From assembly GCA_963575745.1 (NCBI GenBank), contig CAUYUJ010018620.1, positions 135,907 through 199,906 on the forward strand: a stretch of DNA of 64,000 nt. The letters are read 5' to 3'. Shown here one piece after another: positions 9,982 to 18,660 of this stretch. Under the pieces are notes generated by a model. The model was given only the letters and a program-made list of their open reading frames with translations, did not search any database and had not been told where the DNA came from. The position numbers were made by a program, and so were the translations under genes. Positions within the stretch are counted from its first letter, which is position 1. Every line of letters starts with the position of its first letter. The DNA is from Prorocentrum cordatum. Taxonomy: Eukaryota > Sar > Dinophyceae > Prorocentrales > Prorocentraceae.

Positions 9982-11232
9982 CTAAGACGCCTTCTCCCAA
10001 CTCGTAGGAGGCCCCGACGTCGGCGTAGTCGGACCTGGAGATCCCTTCGTACCCGCCGCTGAGTCCACCTTCACCGTCTCCGCGTGCTCCTGAAGCTTCC
10101 GTAAGAGGTCGTCCACCTGCGCGTCGGAGGGCTTCCCCTGGGCCTCACTCTCGCCACCGTCACTGTCGAAGCTGAGACGCTCCCGAGGGCCCCCCGACGC
10201 TGTCACATCTTCACCCTTGCGCTTCTGGCCCAGGAGGTCGGCCAGCGCGGCGACAGAAGCCTGCAGCGTGTTCTGCCCCCTCGCCAGCTCCGCGAACAAG
10301 TGCCGCCAGTCGGGCTCATCGTCCGAGTCCGCCACCGTCGTTCCCACCATGACTTCTGAGTCGGAGGCCTCGCTCTCGCTGTCGCTCTCGTACACCTTCC
10401 ACAGTCTCCCCAGGCCTGCCCCACTGCTGAGCAGCAAGTAGCCCAGGTAGAGTGCCGCGATGCCGGCGCCGAGCGCCGTCCCGATCTGCTCGAGTTCCCC
10501 CGACTCGTACATCTCCTCGGCCTTCTCATACCATTCATGAGCTCCCTCAGCCACCTCACCAGCAGCCAGCGCGGACTCGTAGACGGTCCGGAGCACAGAA
10601 CCAATCCCCAGCACCTTCCAAGCTCGCCATCCCAGGAAACACACTGCCATGGAGCCCCCAGCCGACCGCCGTAACCAGAGGAAACTCACGGCGTTCATCA
10701 CCCCGCCCTGGATCCAACCGAACAGGTCACTCTTCTTGCTCGGCTTGCGCTTCTTCTGCTGCTTCCCCTTGGCGGGGATGGCGGTCTTCGCGCCCTCGGC
10801 CTCCAGCTCCCGTCTTGCGATGAGCCTCTCCGAGGCCGCGAGCACTCGGTCCCTGCTCGCGGCACTGAGCCCTGGGTGCTCTGTCCATGTCAGATCCTTC
10901 ACAGGTGTGGTAAATATCCTCTCCTTGTCGCGCACGTTGATGACCTGGACCCTCAATGTAGGGTCGCACGCCGTCCACGTCGTGCTGTTGGACTTCCCGA
11001 TCCGCGACGCCAGCAGCATCGCCACGCCCTGCGAGGGGCCCGTCTTGTAGTAGACCCTGTTCCACGTGCTCCACGGCGCCATCAGGGCGGAGGCACGGCT
11101 GCCGTGCACGAGGATGTCGCCTGCCGACTCGTAGTCCAGCTCCTCGGGTGGGTCGAACTCTTCGGCTGCCGCCCACAGTGGACGGCCCTCGTCAGCAATG
11201 TCGCCTGCGTTCCACCCGACGAGCGCGGCCAC
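9982..11232 (-). CDS. YR-1 ORF1, gag-like protein with hydrophobic segments
   Basis: An uninterrupted 416-codon ORF opens 113 bp inside the A1 repeat. Residues 1-130 are mixed and include DFFVHG-type and TTWTACDPTLRVQVINV stretches. A Lys-rich block (KGKQQKKRKPSKKSD) lies near residue 165. Two hydrophobic stretches follow (SFLWLRRSAGGSMAVCFLGW and ALGAGIAALYLGYLLLSSGA) with a helical linker between. The C-terminal third is Ser/Asp/Glu-rich and low in complexity. Position suggests gag. The hydrophobic stretches could be membrane-associated or part of a coiled core, which is unusual for gag. I recognise no named domain. Confidence 0.65.
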   Translation of the reverse strand: MAALVGWNAGDIADEGRPLWAAAEEFDPPEELDYESAGDILVHGSRASALMAPWSTWNRVYYKTGPSQGVAMLLASRIGKSNSTTWTACDPTLRVQVINVRDKERIFTTPVKDLTWTEHPGLSAASRDRVLAASERLIARRELEAEGAKTAIPAKGKQQKKRKPSKKSDLFGWIQGGVMNAVSFLWLRRSAGGSMAVCFLGWRAWKVLGIGSVLRTVYESALAAGEVAEGAHEWYEKAEEMYESGELEQIGTALGAGIAALYLGYLLLSSGAGLGRLWKVYESDSESEASDSEVMVGTTVADSDDEPDWRHLFAELARGQNTLQASVAALADLLGQKRKGEDVTASGGPRERLSFDSDGGESEAQGKPSDAQVDDLLRKLQEHAETVKVDSAAGTKGSPGPTTPTSGPPTSWEKAS

Positions 11233-11344
11233 GCCGTACCACCACCACTTCGTGGCGATTGCCCAGGCCAGCGAGAGGGGCTGTCCTCTCGCACTGCGGT
11301 GCCAAAAATCCTGGAGGCTCGTTGATCTCGCTGGAAATCCTCGA

Positions 11345-11465
11345 GCCGAAACTTGAGCGGCGGCGAAGCCGAGGAGGGCGAGGCCGAGGACGAGGACAAA
11401 AGGGAGAGGGGCGGCACACGAGGGGGAGCACTAGCAATGTAAAAGTGCGTTTAGTAAAACATGTA
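11345..11465 (-). repeat. YR-1 split direct repeat A1
   Basis: 121 bp matching A2 at 4255-4375 in the same orientation. Its outer end (CATGTA at 11460-11465) is the 5' terminus of YR-1; the next base resumes LINE-A coding sequence. Confidence 0.87.
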
Positions 11466-11764
11466 GCGTCCTGACTGCGCCAGTTGAAGTAGTCCAGTGC
11501 GCACGACCTCGCATGCAAACACGGGCAACCTGAGCAATAGTAGCATCCAAGCGGGCGCTCTGCTGCTTCGTGAGCAAGAACGCCTCCATCCCGCATAAAG
11601 CCGAATTCTGCACAAGGGATAAGAAGATCGCCCGAGTAAACTTCCAGGGGGGAGCCAACGTCCAAAAACCGCCCAAGGAGTAGAAAACCGAACGCGCTGC
11701 CTGATGTCGTCTGGTCACCTCCTGAGTCGAAGCCTGAGACATAGAAACGTAAGGCCCCTGATAT
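11466..11764 (-). pseudogene. LINE-A fragment upstream of the YR-1 insertion
   Basis: Minus-strand translation gives RYQGPYVSMSQASTQEV, ARSVFYSLGGFWTLAPPWKF, VQNSALCGMEAFLLTKQQSA and IAQVARVCMRGRAHW. This is the region between RT and zinc fingers of dinoflagellate LINEs. It stops at the YR-1 edge inside a codon, and the coding sense resumes at 3925 (SNRAALKHWRN). The 5' truncation point is at the target duplication (11765). Confidence 0.78.
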
Positions 11765-11777
11765 CGGAAAGGAGAAG
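11765..11777 (+). repeat. Target-site duplication, right copy
   Basis: Exact repeat of 1744-1756 (CGGAAAGGAGAAG), followed by the host-repeat continuation. Confidence 0.88.
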
Positions 11778-12167
11778 GAGGAGAAGGATGATGGACGAGT
11801 AGGAGGAGGAATTGTGTTTGGAGAAGGAGGAAAGGAAAAGGAGAAAGAAAAGGAACGGAGAAGGAGGAATATAATGAACGGAGAAGCAGAGAGAGGTATG
11901 AGCAGGGTGTGGCGCCCTCGGTGCAAGGAAACCTGTTGTCGTTTTGCTGGTGTGAGAAGCAAGGAAACCTTGTGTATGTTTGTTTGTGTTGGGGTTTTGT
12001 TGGTTTTGCTAGCCCCGACGCTAGCACTGGCCTCCCTCCCAGCACCCGCTGGGGCTTGCAAAACCTAAGAACCCCCCAGCAAATACGCAAGGTTTTTTGT
12101 TTCTCATACCCCGGAAACCACAAACACTACAACTACACATGGTTTCCTTGCGTCGAGGGCGCGAAAC

Positions 12168-12209
<42 letters not shown>

Positions 12210-12490
12210 GGGGCTTCTGGGTCCGAGGCGCATGGAAAGGGTGCTGAGAGGGAGGCCAGCGCGAGCACTCGGGCCTGCACGCCGCCAAAAAAAAACAAAC
12301 ATGGCTCCCTTGCTTCTCAGACCCCCAAAACCCAGAACACAACAATACCCAGGGTCTCCTTGCATCGAAGGCGCGAAACATGGTGTATGTTTGTGTTCTT
12401 GGTCTGAGGCGCATGGAAGGGTGCTGAGAGGGAGGCCAGCGCGAGCATTCGGGCCTGCAAAACCAAAGAAAAACAACAACACCAAAAGTA
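11778..12490. repeat. Second half of the host repeat field
   Basis: The first 160 bp match 935-1092, including TGTGGCGCCCTCGGTGCAAG. The same 60-90 bp anchors as in 540-1756 then recur (near 12130, 12225, 12360, 12410). A (GT)n tract occupies about 12171-12208. Confidence 0.8.
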
Positions 12491-12508
12491 CACAGAGCTC
12501 CCTTCAGG

Positions 12509-12753
12509 AAGAGGAGGAGGAGGAGGAGGAGGAGGAGGAGGAGGAGGAGGAGGAGGAGACGGAAGAGGAGGAGGAGGAGGGGGAGGGGGAGGGGGAGGGG
12601 GAGGGGGAGGAGAGATCGATCGACGATGGCGGCATTATAAAAAAATCTATGATCTTTGGGGGGGGAGGGCGACCATGTATATGTGTGTGCGTGAGAGAGA
12701 GAGAGAGAGAGCGAAAAAGAGAGAGAGAGAGAGAGAGAATGTGTGTGTGTGTA

Positions 12754-12789
<36 letters not shown>

Positions 12790-12800
12790 TATGTGTGAAC
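12509..12800. repeat. Microsatellite cluster: (AGG)n, (GGGGA)n, (GA)n, (GT)n
   Basis: AGG runs at about 12509-12560, GGGGGA runs at 12577-12612, GA runs at 12696-12738 and GT runs at 12741-12786. No gene is supported; the ORFs here are low complexity in all frames. Confidence 0.85.
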
Positions 12801-12889
12801 ATATAACCGGGGACCCGGTTCGGGGGCCCGGGGGCCAAGACCTCTACCACAAATGGGGGTGTGCAGGCCCTTGGGGGGCCCCAGGGGCC

Positions 12890-13328
12890 CACAAAACGCC
12901 ACCAGAAAACGCCAAGAGAGCCCGAAGACGCGCCAAGAGGGACCTGCGACGCCCCCAGGCCGCTTCAAGAGGCACAGGCCGCTCCGAGACGCACAAGATG
13001 GTTCCCAAAACATCCCAAGAGGCCTCCCAGACGCTTCCTGCGACGCTCCCAGAGGCCCCCCAGGAGGGCCCCAAGAGGCAAAACTCGCTCCATCCCCTTC
13101 TCGGGATACGTATATTTTCGCTTACGTTCAATACTACGAATAATACTACTAGTAGTAGTAGTAATAATACAAATGCGAATCAGGAACACGCTTATGTTTG
13201 GCATCTCTCTCTCTCTCTCTCTATATATGTATATGTATATATATATATGTGTGTATATATATTATGTTATACACACATATATATAATACGAATACGAATA
13301 AGAATATTGATACTATTAATGATCATGT

Positions 13329-13359
<31 letters not shown>

Positions 13360-13365
13360 TTGTTC

Positions 13366-13397
<32 letters not shown>

Positions 13398-14050
13398 ATC
13401 GTTGGCTTTCACAGCGTCCAAGACGGCCCAAGAGGCCCCCAAGACTGCGCCACAGGCTTCAAGAGGGCCCCAAGGCGACCCCAAGAGGGCCTCAAAACGG
13501 CCCCCAAGACAGCCCAAGGGAGCTCCAGGACCAGCCCCAGAAGGGGTCCCAGAGGTGCAGCACCATATTCAGATTCCGAGCTTTCGGCTCCAGAGGCTCC
13601 CAGGAGGCCCCAAGAGGCCCCCAAGAGAGCCCCCCAGGAGGGCCCCAAGAGGCAAAATTCGCCCCATTCCCCTAGGGAGCGTATATTTATCACATATACC
13701 TCTTTGGCTTTTCACAGCGTCCAAGACGGCCCAAGAGGCCCCAAAAACTGCCCCACATACTCCCAAGAGGGCCCCACGACCCCAAGAGGGTCCCAAGACG
13801 GCCCGAGAGGCCCCAAAGACAGCCTGAGAGAGCCCCAGGACGAGCCCCAGAGGGGCCCCAGAGAGGTGCAGAACCAGATTCAGATTCCGAGTTTTCGGCT
13901 CCAGAGGCTCCCAGGAGGCAAGAGGCCCCCAGAAGGCCCCAAGAGGCCCCCAAGAGGTCCCCAGGAGGCTTCCAAGAGGCCTCCAGGAGGCCCCCGGGAG
14001 GGCGCCAAGAGGCAAAACATGTCCCACTTTCTTAAGGCAACGTATATCCG
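12890..14050 (+). repeat. GC-rich CCAAGAGGCC repeat family, three copies
   Basis: Copies lie at about 12890-13105 (left end missing), 13393-13690 and 13706-14050. A full copy starts with GGCTTTCACAGCGTCCAAGA, consists of degenerate 9-15 bp CCCAAGAGG words, contains ATTCAGATTCCGAG plus TTTCGGCTCCAGAGGCTCCC, and ends CAAGAGGCAAAA near a GTATAT. Further copies are at 39008-39370 (plus) and 53640-54190 (inverted). Between the first two copies lies a TC/TA/TG microsatellite tract (13195-13400). ORFs are open on both strands because of the periodicity and are not called as genes. Confidence 0.75.
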
Positions 14051-14240
14051 TAAGGGTTTCGCCCCCTGCCGCGGGCCCCCTCTCTCGGATAATGGGCTAC
14101 GCAAGAGCTAAATCATGAGGCCTCGGCGCCGCCGTGAAGCAGCATCGGCAAGAGAAACTGATATTCTGATGATATTGTTGAACTCGGTGTTGCACCTTGA
14201 GCGATTATGATACGCGAATAAGCATGATCTGCTAGGATGT

Positions 14241-15728
14241 ATGGCTTCGGGGTCGCAGCTTATGCATAATTTACGCATGGGAGTGCTTGCGCGTTGTTGT
14301 CTGGGGGCGCCGCGATATCTTCCGCTCAAGCGCATGAGCGGGGGCCGGGCCATGGCCCCAGGCGCGGGCGCAACCTTGGCGGTGAGCGCCGCGGTCGGTG
14401 CCCCCGCGGCCCGGGCGGCCCTGCGGCTGGCGGGTGGCTTGCTGGCGGCGGTGGTGGCGGCCTCCACCACCTGCCCAGCCTTCGCGTGCCACCAGCCCGC
14501 CTGGGCGCCCACGCCGCCGCACCCGCCGCCGCCGCCTCCGGCCTTGGGCGCGGAGGCCGCGGCGGCCGCGGTGGTGGAGGGGCTCGCGCCGCGGCTGGCC
14601 AACGCCCCCCCGGCACCTGCCACCTGCCCTTCGGCGGAGGCAGTGGCGCTGCTGGAGCGGCCGCCGCCCGCGGGCCCTGCTGGCGCCCCCGGGGCGGAGC
14701 CGCCCTCCGAGGCCGGCCCGGCCCTGACGCCAGAGACCTCTCCAGGCGTGGTGCTGGCGTGGGGGCTCGCCGTGAGTGAGCTCGCATCCTGGTGGGCTGC
14801 TGCTGCGCTGCGACCGCCCGTCGCCATGCTGGCCCCCTTTCGTCGGCGCCGAGGAGGTCGGACAGTCCTGCGGGCGGACGGCGCAAGCGCCGAGGTAGGG
14901 GAGTGGCGCAGTGACTTGCGACCTGGTCTACGATTGGGGCTCTGGCATCCGCGGGATACTGTGTGGCACGAGCGCCTCCTGCTGTAGCCTGCGGGCGGGA
15001 AATGCTGGTGGATCCTCGCGCCCGACCTGGATAGATACGCAGAGGACATGACGGGCGACATCGGCGACGGCTGCAAAAGGGCCTTCGCTTGTGCGCCAGA
15101 CGGGGCGGCCCCAGCCTTGGTTCGCGGCGCTTTGCATAGGTTTTCGGAGCCCGCCGGCAGGCAGCAGTTCAAAGGTCCGGCGATCAGCTCACGGTCGGAG
15201 CAGCTGCGCCACGTTGCCGGAGGTGCGGCCGCCGACCCCGAGGAGATGTCGGCCTGGGACGGTGCGGTGCATTCCTTATCAGAGGCGCGCCGTCGGCTGC
15301 CACTGCGTGGGAGCGAAGAGGCGGCGGGCGGCACCTCGACACCGCGTGGGCCTGAGCCATTGCTGGACGCACCGCCGCCTGGGCCCGACGTTGTCATTGC
15401 AGCCTCCGGCTCGGTCGAGCCGCCGGAGGGTTGCGGCCGGGTGATCAGCTCGCCTGGGCGGATCCCCGTCGGCGCGGAGATGGCCCTGGAGCAGGGAAGT
15501 GCGCGGCTGGATGGCGCCCGCGCGATGATCAGGGGCAGCTCCGCGTGGCTGCTTGTGGAGGCAGTGCGCATCGGAATGGTCGACGCCTACAGGGGCAGCC
15601 GCCCGCGGGAGTTCATTGGGCTCTTGGGGGGCGACATCGCGGCGCGGCTGCTGACCTGGGCAGCCCGGCGGGCGCGTCGCGGCCCACCGTCGGTGACCCC
15701 GACGTGGGGGCTGGCGAGAAGGACCTGA
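14241..15728 (+). pseudogene. Gag-like retroelement frame with one internal TAG (tentative)
   Basis: One frame runs from 14241 to 15728 with a single TAG at 14985-14987. The likely start is the ATG at 14334. A hydrophobic stretch (ALRLAGGLLAAVVAASTTC) near residue 25 resembles a membrane segment, followed by a Pro/Ala-rich region, WGLAVSELASWW, and TVWHERLLL just before the TAG. After the TAG the frame continues without shift with CWWILAPDLDRYAEDM and EFIGLLGGDIAARLLTWAAR. The order (membrane-like start, WHERLLL, then a W-x-LTPD-like strand) resembles gag-like proteins of dinoflagellate retroelements as I remember them. No polymerase follows. The opposite strand also has a 487-codon open frame (14108-15571), a GC-rich shadow. 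Confidence 0.45.
14281..14330 (+). repeat. 50-bp cassette shared with 37.17 kb
   Basis: GAGTGCTTGCGCGTTGTTGT and the following CGCGATATCTTCCGCTCAAG recur at 37173-37224 with few changes. Just upstream, TGTATGGCTTCGGGGTCGCA is a single copy of the 42-bp satellite unit of 37.4-38.7 kb. Confidence 0.75.
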
Positions 15729-16275
15729 GGGAGAGGCTTAAGGCCCCCGCCCCCGATGGGGGCACCCGAGGCCGACGCTGGCGAAGACGCGAGAACACTG
15801 TGGGCCCGGCGCGGCGAGCGAGGCGAGCGCCGCAAGCCGCGGCGAGACCCAGAGGTCTCAAAAGTGATGATTATTGATCGGGCTGTTTCTTGCTATGATG
15901 ATGATGTATGTATCGACCATACGTTGGCAACAACAACAACAATTGGTCGGAACATGCCAACATAATATATACATATGTTGCACGTATTAACAAACTTCAA
16001 AAAAGCTCAAACACACATACAACATTCACAACCCGCGGAATTCCATCAACAGAATATCACATACGCCATGTTCGCTCGCTGTGAGAATTGATGAACATTG
16101 TGCGGTGTTTCCGTGAACGGCGTCGCTGGCCCTGAATAGTTTGTCTGCGATCCCTGGTCCTGGAGCCGTCTTGCGGCCACTGGCTGGCTCGTCGATCTGC
16201 CGCGGTTGTCGCTGTTGCGGGCCTTCTCGCCGCATATGCGCCCCGAGAACCTCCCAACTCCTCATATCCTCACTC
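15729..16275. other. No gene seen
   Basis: A GC-rich tail is followed by AT-rich intergenic sequence. GATTATTGATCGG near 15867 also occurs near 31309, the only recurrent word noticed. Confidence 0.5.
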
Positions 16276-16300
16276 CTCCGTCTAGCCGTTTTGGCACATG
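16276..16300 (+). other. Degenerate spliced-leader relic before an ATG
   Basis: The run CTCCGT, CT, AGCCG, TTTTGGCACATG parallels the known dinoflagellate leader CTCCGTAGCCATTTTGGCTC with its AAG end. It has a 2-base insertion and about three substitutions. The last three bases are the ATG of the next ORF. Confidence 0.4.
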
Positions 16301-17029
16301 CCCAGCACGATCGACTGGGTTTTACCCCCGAAGGGGAGAGCCTGGACCACGCCTGTCGGCCGCGCCCCTCGCCGCGGCAGTGTCGACATGTCGGGCCCGG
16401 CGGGGGCTGATGGCGCAGCAGCTGCGCAGCCCGACTCATGCGATGTCGAGACGGCGGCTGGCGACCTCGCCGAGGGCGAGGCCATCGCCGCCGCCGCCGC
16501 GGAGGACGGCGCAACCTTCGTCGAGGTGGGCCCCCCCTTCGCCGTCGGCGCGGCCGCCGATGAGCAGCATGACGGCGCGGCCGCCGATGAGCAGCGTGAC
16601 GGCGCGGCCGCCGACGAGCAGCATGACGGCGCGGCCATCGAGGAGAAGCGCGATGGCGCGGAGCTGCAGGTAGAGCAGACGCTCGTGGAGAGCATGGCGG
16701 CCATCGAGGAGAAGTGCGATGGCGCTGAGCAGCAGGTAGAGCAGGCGCTCGCGGAGAGCATGGCCAGCAAGGAGGCGGACGATCAGCGCCGCCATCAGCT
16801 CGAGCTCGAGTACAAGCGCGCTCTCCAGGAGAGCAAGGCCGCCGCGAAGGTCAAGAGTGGCGCCGAGAGCGCCGAGGCGAGCGCGGCGTGTCCGTCGTGG
16901 CAGGGGAAGGTGTCCGACCAGAAGTACAGGGATCGCATGGTCTTAATCGGGTCACCTTCTCACGTCGATCTCGCCTCTCGATCTCACCTCTCGATCCTCG
17001 CGTCTCGATCTCACCTCTCTATCGTCTGA
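16298..17029 (+). CDS. ORF with three ubiquitin-interacting-motif-like repeats
   Basis: A 243-codon ORF starts at an ATG. Residues 1-60 are Ala/Gly-rich. Residues about 85-115 hold a nine-residue repeat (AADEQHDGA, AADEQRDGA, AADEQHDGA). Three segments then resemble the ubiquitin-interacting motif core (ALxxS with acidic flanks): VEQTLVESMA, VEQALAESMA and YKRALQESKA, in a long charged helix (about residues 120-190). The C-terminal 40 residues run into a CTCACCTCTCGATC repeat and may not be genuine. The same ALxES pattern can arise in any Ala-rich coiled coil, so ubiquitin binding is an inference. A spliced-leader-like relic precedes the start. Confidence 0.5.
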   Translation: MPSTIDWVLPPKGRAWTTPVGRAPRRGSVDMSGPAGADGAAAAQPDSCDVETAAGDLAEGEAIAAAAAEDGATFVEVGPPFAVGAAADEQHDGAAADEQRDGAAADEQHDGAAIEEKRDGAELQVEQTLVESMAAIEEKCDGAEQQVEQALAESMASKEADDQRRHQLELEYKRALQESKAAAKVKSGAESAEASAACPSWQGKVSDQKYRDRMVLIGSPSHVDLASRSHLSILASRSHLSIV

Positions 17030-17125
17030 TTCTCACGCCGACCTCACCTCTCGATCCTCACCCCATCGATTCGATGCCGACCTCACCTCTCGATTCTCAC
17101 CCTATCGATTCGATGGCGACCTCAC
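16958..17125 (+). repeat. CTCACCTCTCGATC short tandem repeats
   Basis: CTCACCTCTCGAT-type words recur about seven times at 15-45 bp spacing across the end of the UIM-like ORF. Confidence 0.75.
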
Positions 17126-17239
17126 CTCTCGTCTGGTCAACGCTCACCATCCGTCCTGCCGCCAGGAGGCGCGCGTGGGCCCCGACGGCAGGATTCGCGG
17201 TGGACTGCCGCCTTCGTGCGCATCCACTCGGACTCCGTC

Positions 17240-18190
17240 GGTGGCGGCTTCGATCGACGAGGACCGCGGCTCCTTCTCATCGTCCTTCTCGTCGTCCTCT
17301 CCGTCCGTTTGCTCACTCGTCATCATTATCCGTACTCCTCCTCCTCGTATTCGTCCTCGCCCTCCTCCTCCACCTCCTCCGCCGTGGCCTCCTCCTCCTC
17401 CTCCTCACCCTCGCCCCTCCTCCCTCTCCTTACCCCTCTGCCCTCGCCATCCCGCCGCATTATCCTCCTCCGACTTGTATTCTTGCTCCACCATCGTCGT
17501 CGCCGTCGCTGCGCCGCCGACGCGCCCCCCGCCGCCAGGACAACAGCGACGACGACCCGGACGACCGCAGCCTCGCGCCCATCGTGGGCCTGGACACTTC
17601 TCCGTATTCAACTCCTGCCTCCCTGGCTCATCTCCCCCGCCCTGTCCACCCCCTCCTCCTCTAAGTTCTCCTCCTCCTCCTCCTCCTCCTCCTCGTCGCC
17701 CCTCCCCCATCCTCCTCCTCGCCCGCCTCCTCCCCCTCCTCATCCTCGTCCTCCTCTTCCTCATTCTCCTCCGTCTTCTCTTCTTCATCCTCGTCCCCCT
17801 CCCCTCCTCCCCATCAGCATCTTCCCCCCCCCCCCCTCGCCCCTCGCCTCGCTGTCGAAATCCATCGCAATTTCCATCGCGATGGAATCTGCGGTGGATT
17901 TCGCGACCCCTGCGCCTCGCCCGCGCCCCCCCTGCGGTCGCGAGGAGAGCAGCGCCCGACGGCGCAAGCTGGTGGCGCTGGCGACGCAGCACATGTTCTC
18001 GAGCTTCGAGGCCAGCCGCCGCCGTGCTCCTCCTCCTCCTCCTCCTCCTACTCCTCCTCCTCCTCCTCCTCCTCCTCCTCCTCCTCCTCCTCCTCTTCCT
18101 TCTCCTCCTCCTCCTCCTCTCCCTCCTCCTCGCCCCCCCCCCCCCCCCCCCCCTCATCCTCCTCATCCCCCTCCCCCTCCCCATGCCATC
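17240..18190. repeat. CCT/TCC pyrimidine tract with poly-C
   Basis: Long imperfect (TCC)n runs at 17325-17410, 17665-17820 and 18025-18190 include 21 C at 18133-18153. Open frames cross it in many phases with Pro/Ser/Leu-only content, so none is called. The segment 17855-18025 is more complex and holds a palindrome. Confidence 0.85.
17858..17901. repeat. CCATCGC palindrome, copy 1
   Basis: 44-bp imperfect dyad centred at 17879/17880 on CCATCGCGATGG, with outer arms AAATCCATCGCAA and a partly decayed TGCGGTGGATTT. Confidence 0.8.
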
Positions 18191-18209
18191 GCCTCCTCCA
18201 TCCAAGACA

Positions 18210-18660
18210 GATGCATCGCACGTCCGCCAGCCCGATGCATCTGGACCGATGCATCGGGGGCCGATGCATCGCCCGCCCGTCTGATGCATCCATGTCGCGA
18301 GCATCATCCGATGCATCCGTCTAGACCTGGATCTCGCATCGCATGCCCGCACGATGCATCGCACGTCCGCCAGCCCGATGCATCTGGACCGATGCATCGG
18401 GAGCTGATGCATCGCCCGCCCGTCTGATGCATCCATGTCGCGAGCATCATCCGATGCATCCGTCTAGATCTGGATCTCGCATCGCCTGCCCGTGCGATGC
18501 ATCGCACGCCCGCCAGCCCGATGCATCTGGACCGATGCATCGGGAGCCGATGCATCGCCCGCCCGTCTGATGCATCCATGTCGCGAGCATCATCCGATGC
18601 ATCCGTCTGGATCTGGATCTCGCATCGCCTGCCCGTGCGATGCATCGTCGCGTGCCAGGC
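18210..18660. repeat. 143-bp tandem repeat rich in GATGCATC
   Basis: Units start at 18210, 18353 and 18496 with a partial fourth at 18639, an exact 143-bp period. Each unit contains about six copies of the 8-bp palindrome GATGCATC, plus CATGTCGCGAGCATCATCC. Divergence between units is only a few bases, so the array looks young. Open frames on both strands are side effects. Confidence 0.9.

Larger units (their letters stand above)
3926..11465 (-). mobile_element. YR-1, PAT/Ngaro-type tyrosine-recombinase retrotransposon with split direct repeats
   Basis: A 7540-bp element lies on the minus strand. Read in its own direction the order is A1 (11465-11345), gag-like frame, RT, RNase H, tyrosine recombinase, B1 (4679-4375), A2 (4375-4255) and B2 (4230-3926). 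A1/A2 share 121 bp with few differences and B1/B2 share 305 bp. This A1-ORFs-B1A2B2 layout is the hallmark of PAT/Ngaro-like members of the DIRS order, which integrate a circular DNA by a tyrosine recombinase and normally make no target duplication. Its flanks rejoin the LINE-A coding sequence, giving sharp boundaries. Three or more frameshifts and in-frame TAG codons suggest the copy is no longer autonomous, though the terminal repeats are still similar. Confidence 0.85.
1757..11764 (-). mobile_element. LINE-A, 5'-truncated non-LTR retrotransposon carrying nested YR-1
   Basis: This minus-strand LINE is bounded by an exact 13-bp target duplication. Removing the nested element at 3926-11465 leaves 2468 bp: the post-RT region (11764-11466 continuing at 3925), C2H2-like zinc fingers, a following ORF and a 3' UTR. 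Endonuclease and RT are absent because the copy is 5' truncated, a usual outcome of target-primed reverse transcription. The 3' end carries a short tandem GCTCATT repeat in place of poly-A. The domain order matches LINE-C at 59.5-61.5 kb, so both probably belong to one clade. The internal stops and the nested insertion make it inactive. Confidence 0.85.

Noticed and set aside
3926-11465. Interpretation of A1/A2 as LTRs
   Set aside because: Repeats are only 121 bp, one copy is internal between two B copies, and the integrase is a tyrosine recombinase, so the split-repeat model fits and the LTR model does not.
14108-15571. 487-codon minus-strand ORF
   Set aside because: A GC-rich shadow, Ala/Ser/Pro/Arg-biased, opposite the more protein-like plus frame.
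17175-18436. Pro/Ser/Leu- and Arg-rich ORFs over CCT tracts (also 23801-24265, 30430-31163, 53574-55022, 62970-63727)
   Set aside because: Microsatellite translations with two- or three-letter composition.
18210-18660. CRISPR-like array
   Set aside because: The spacing is a plain tandem repeat of 143 bp with near-identical units, not short repeats with unique spacers.
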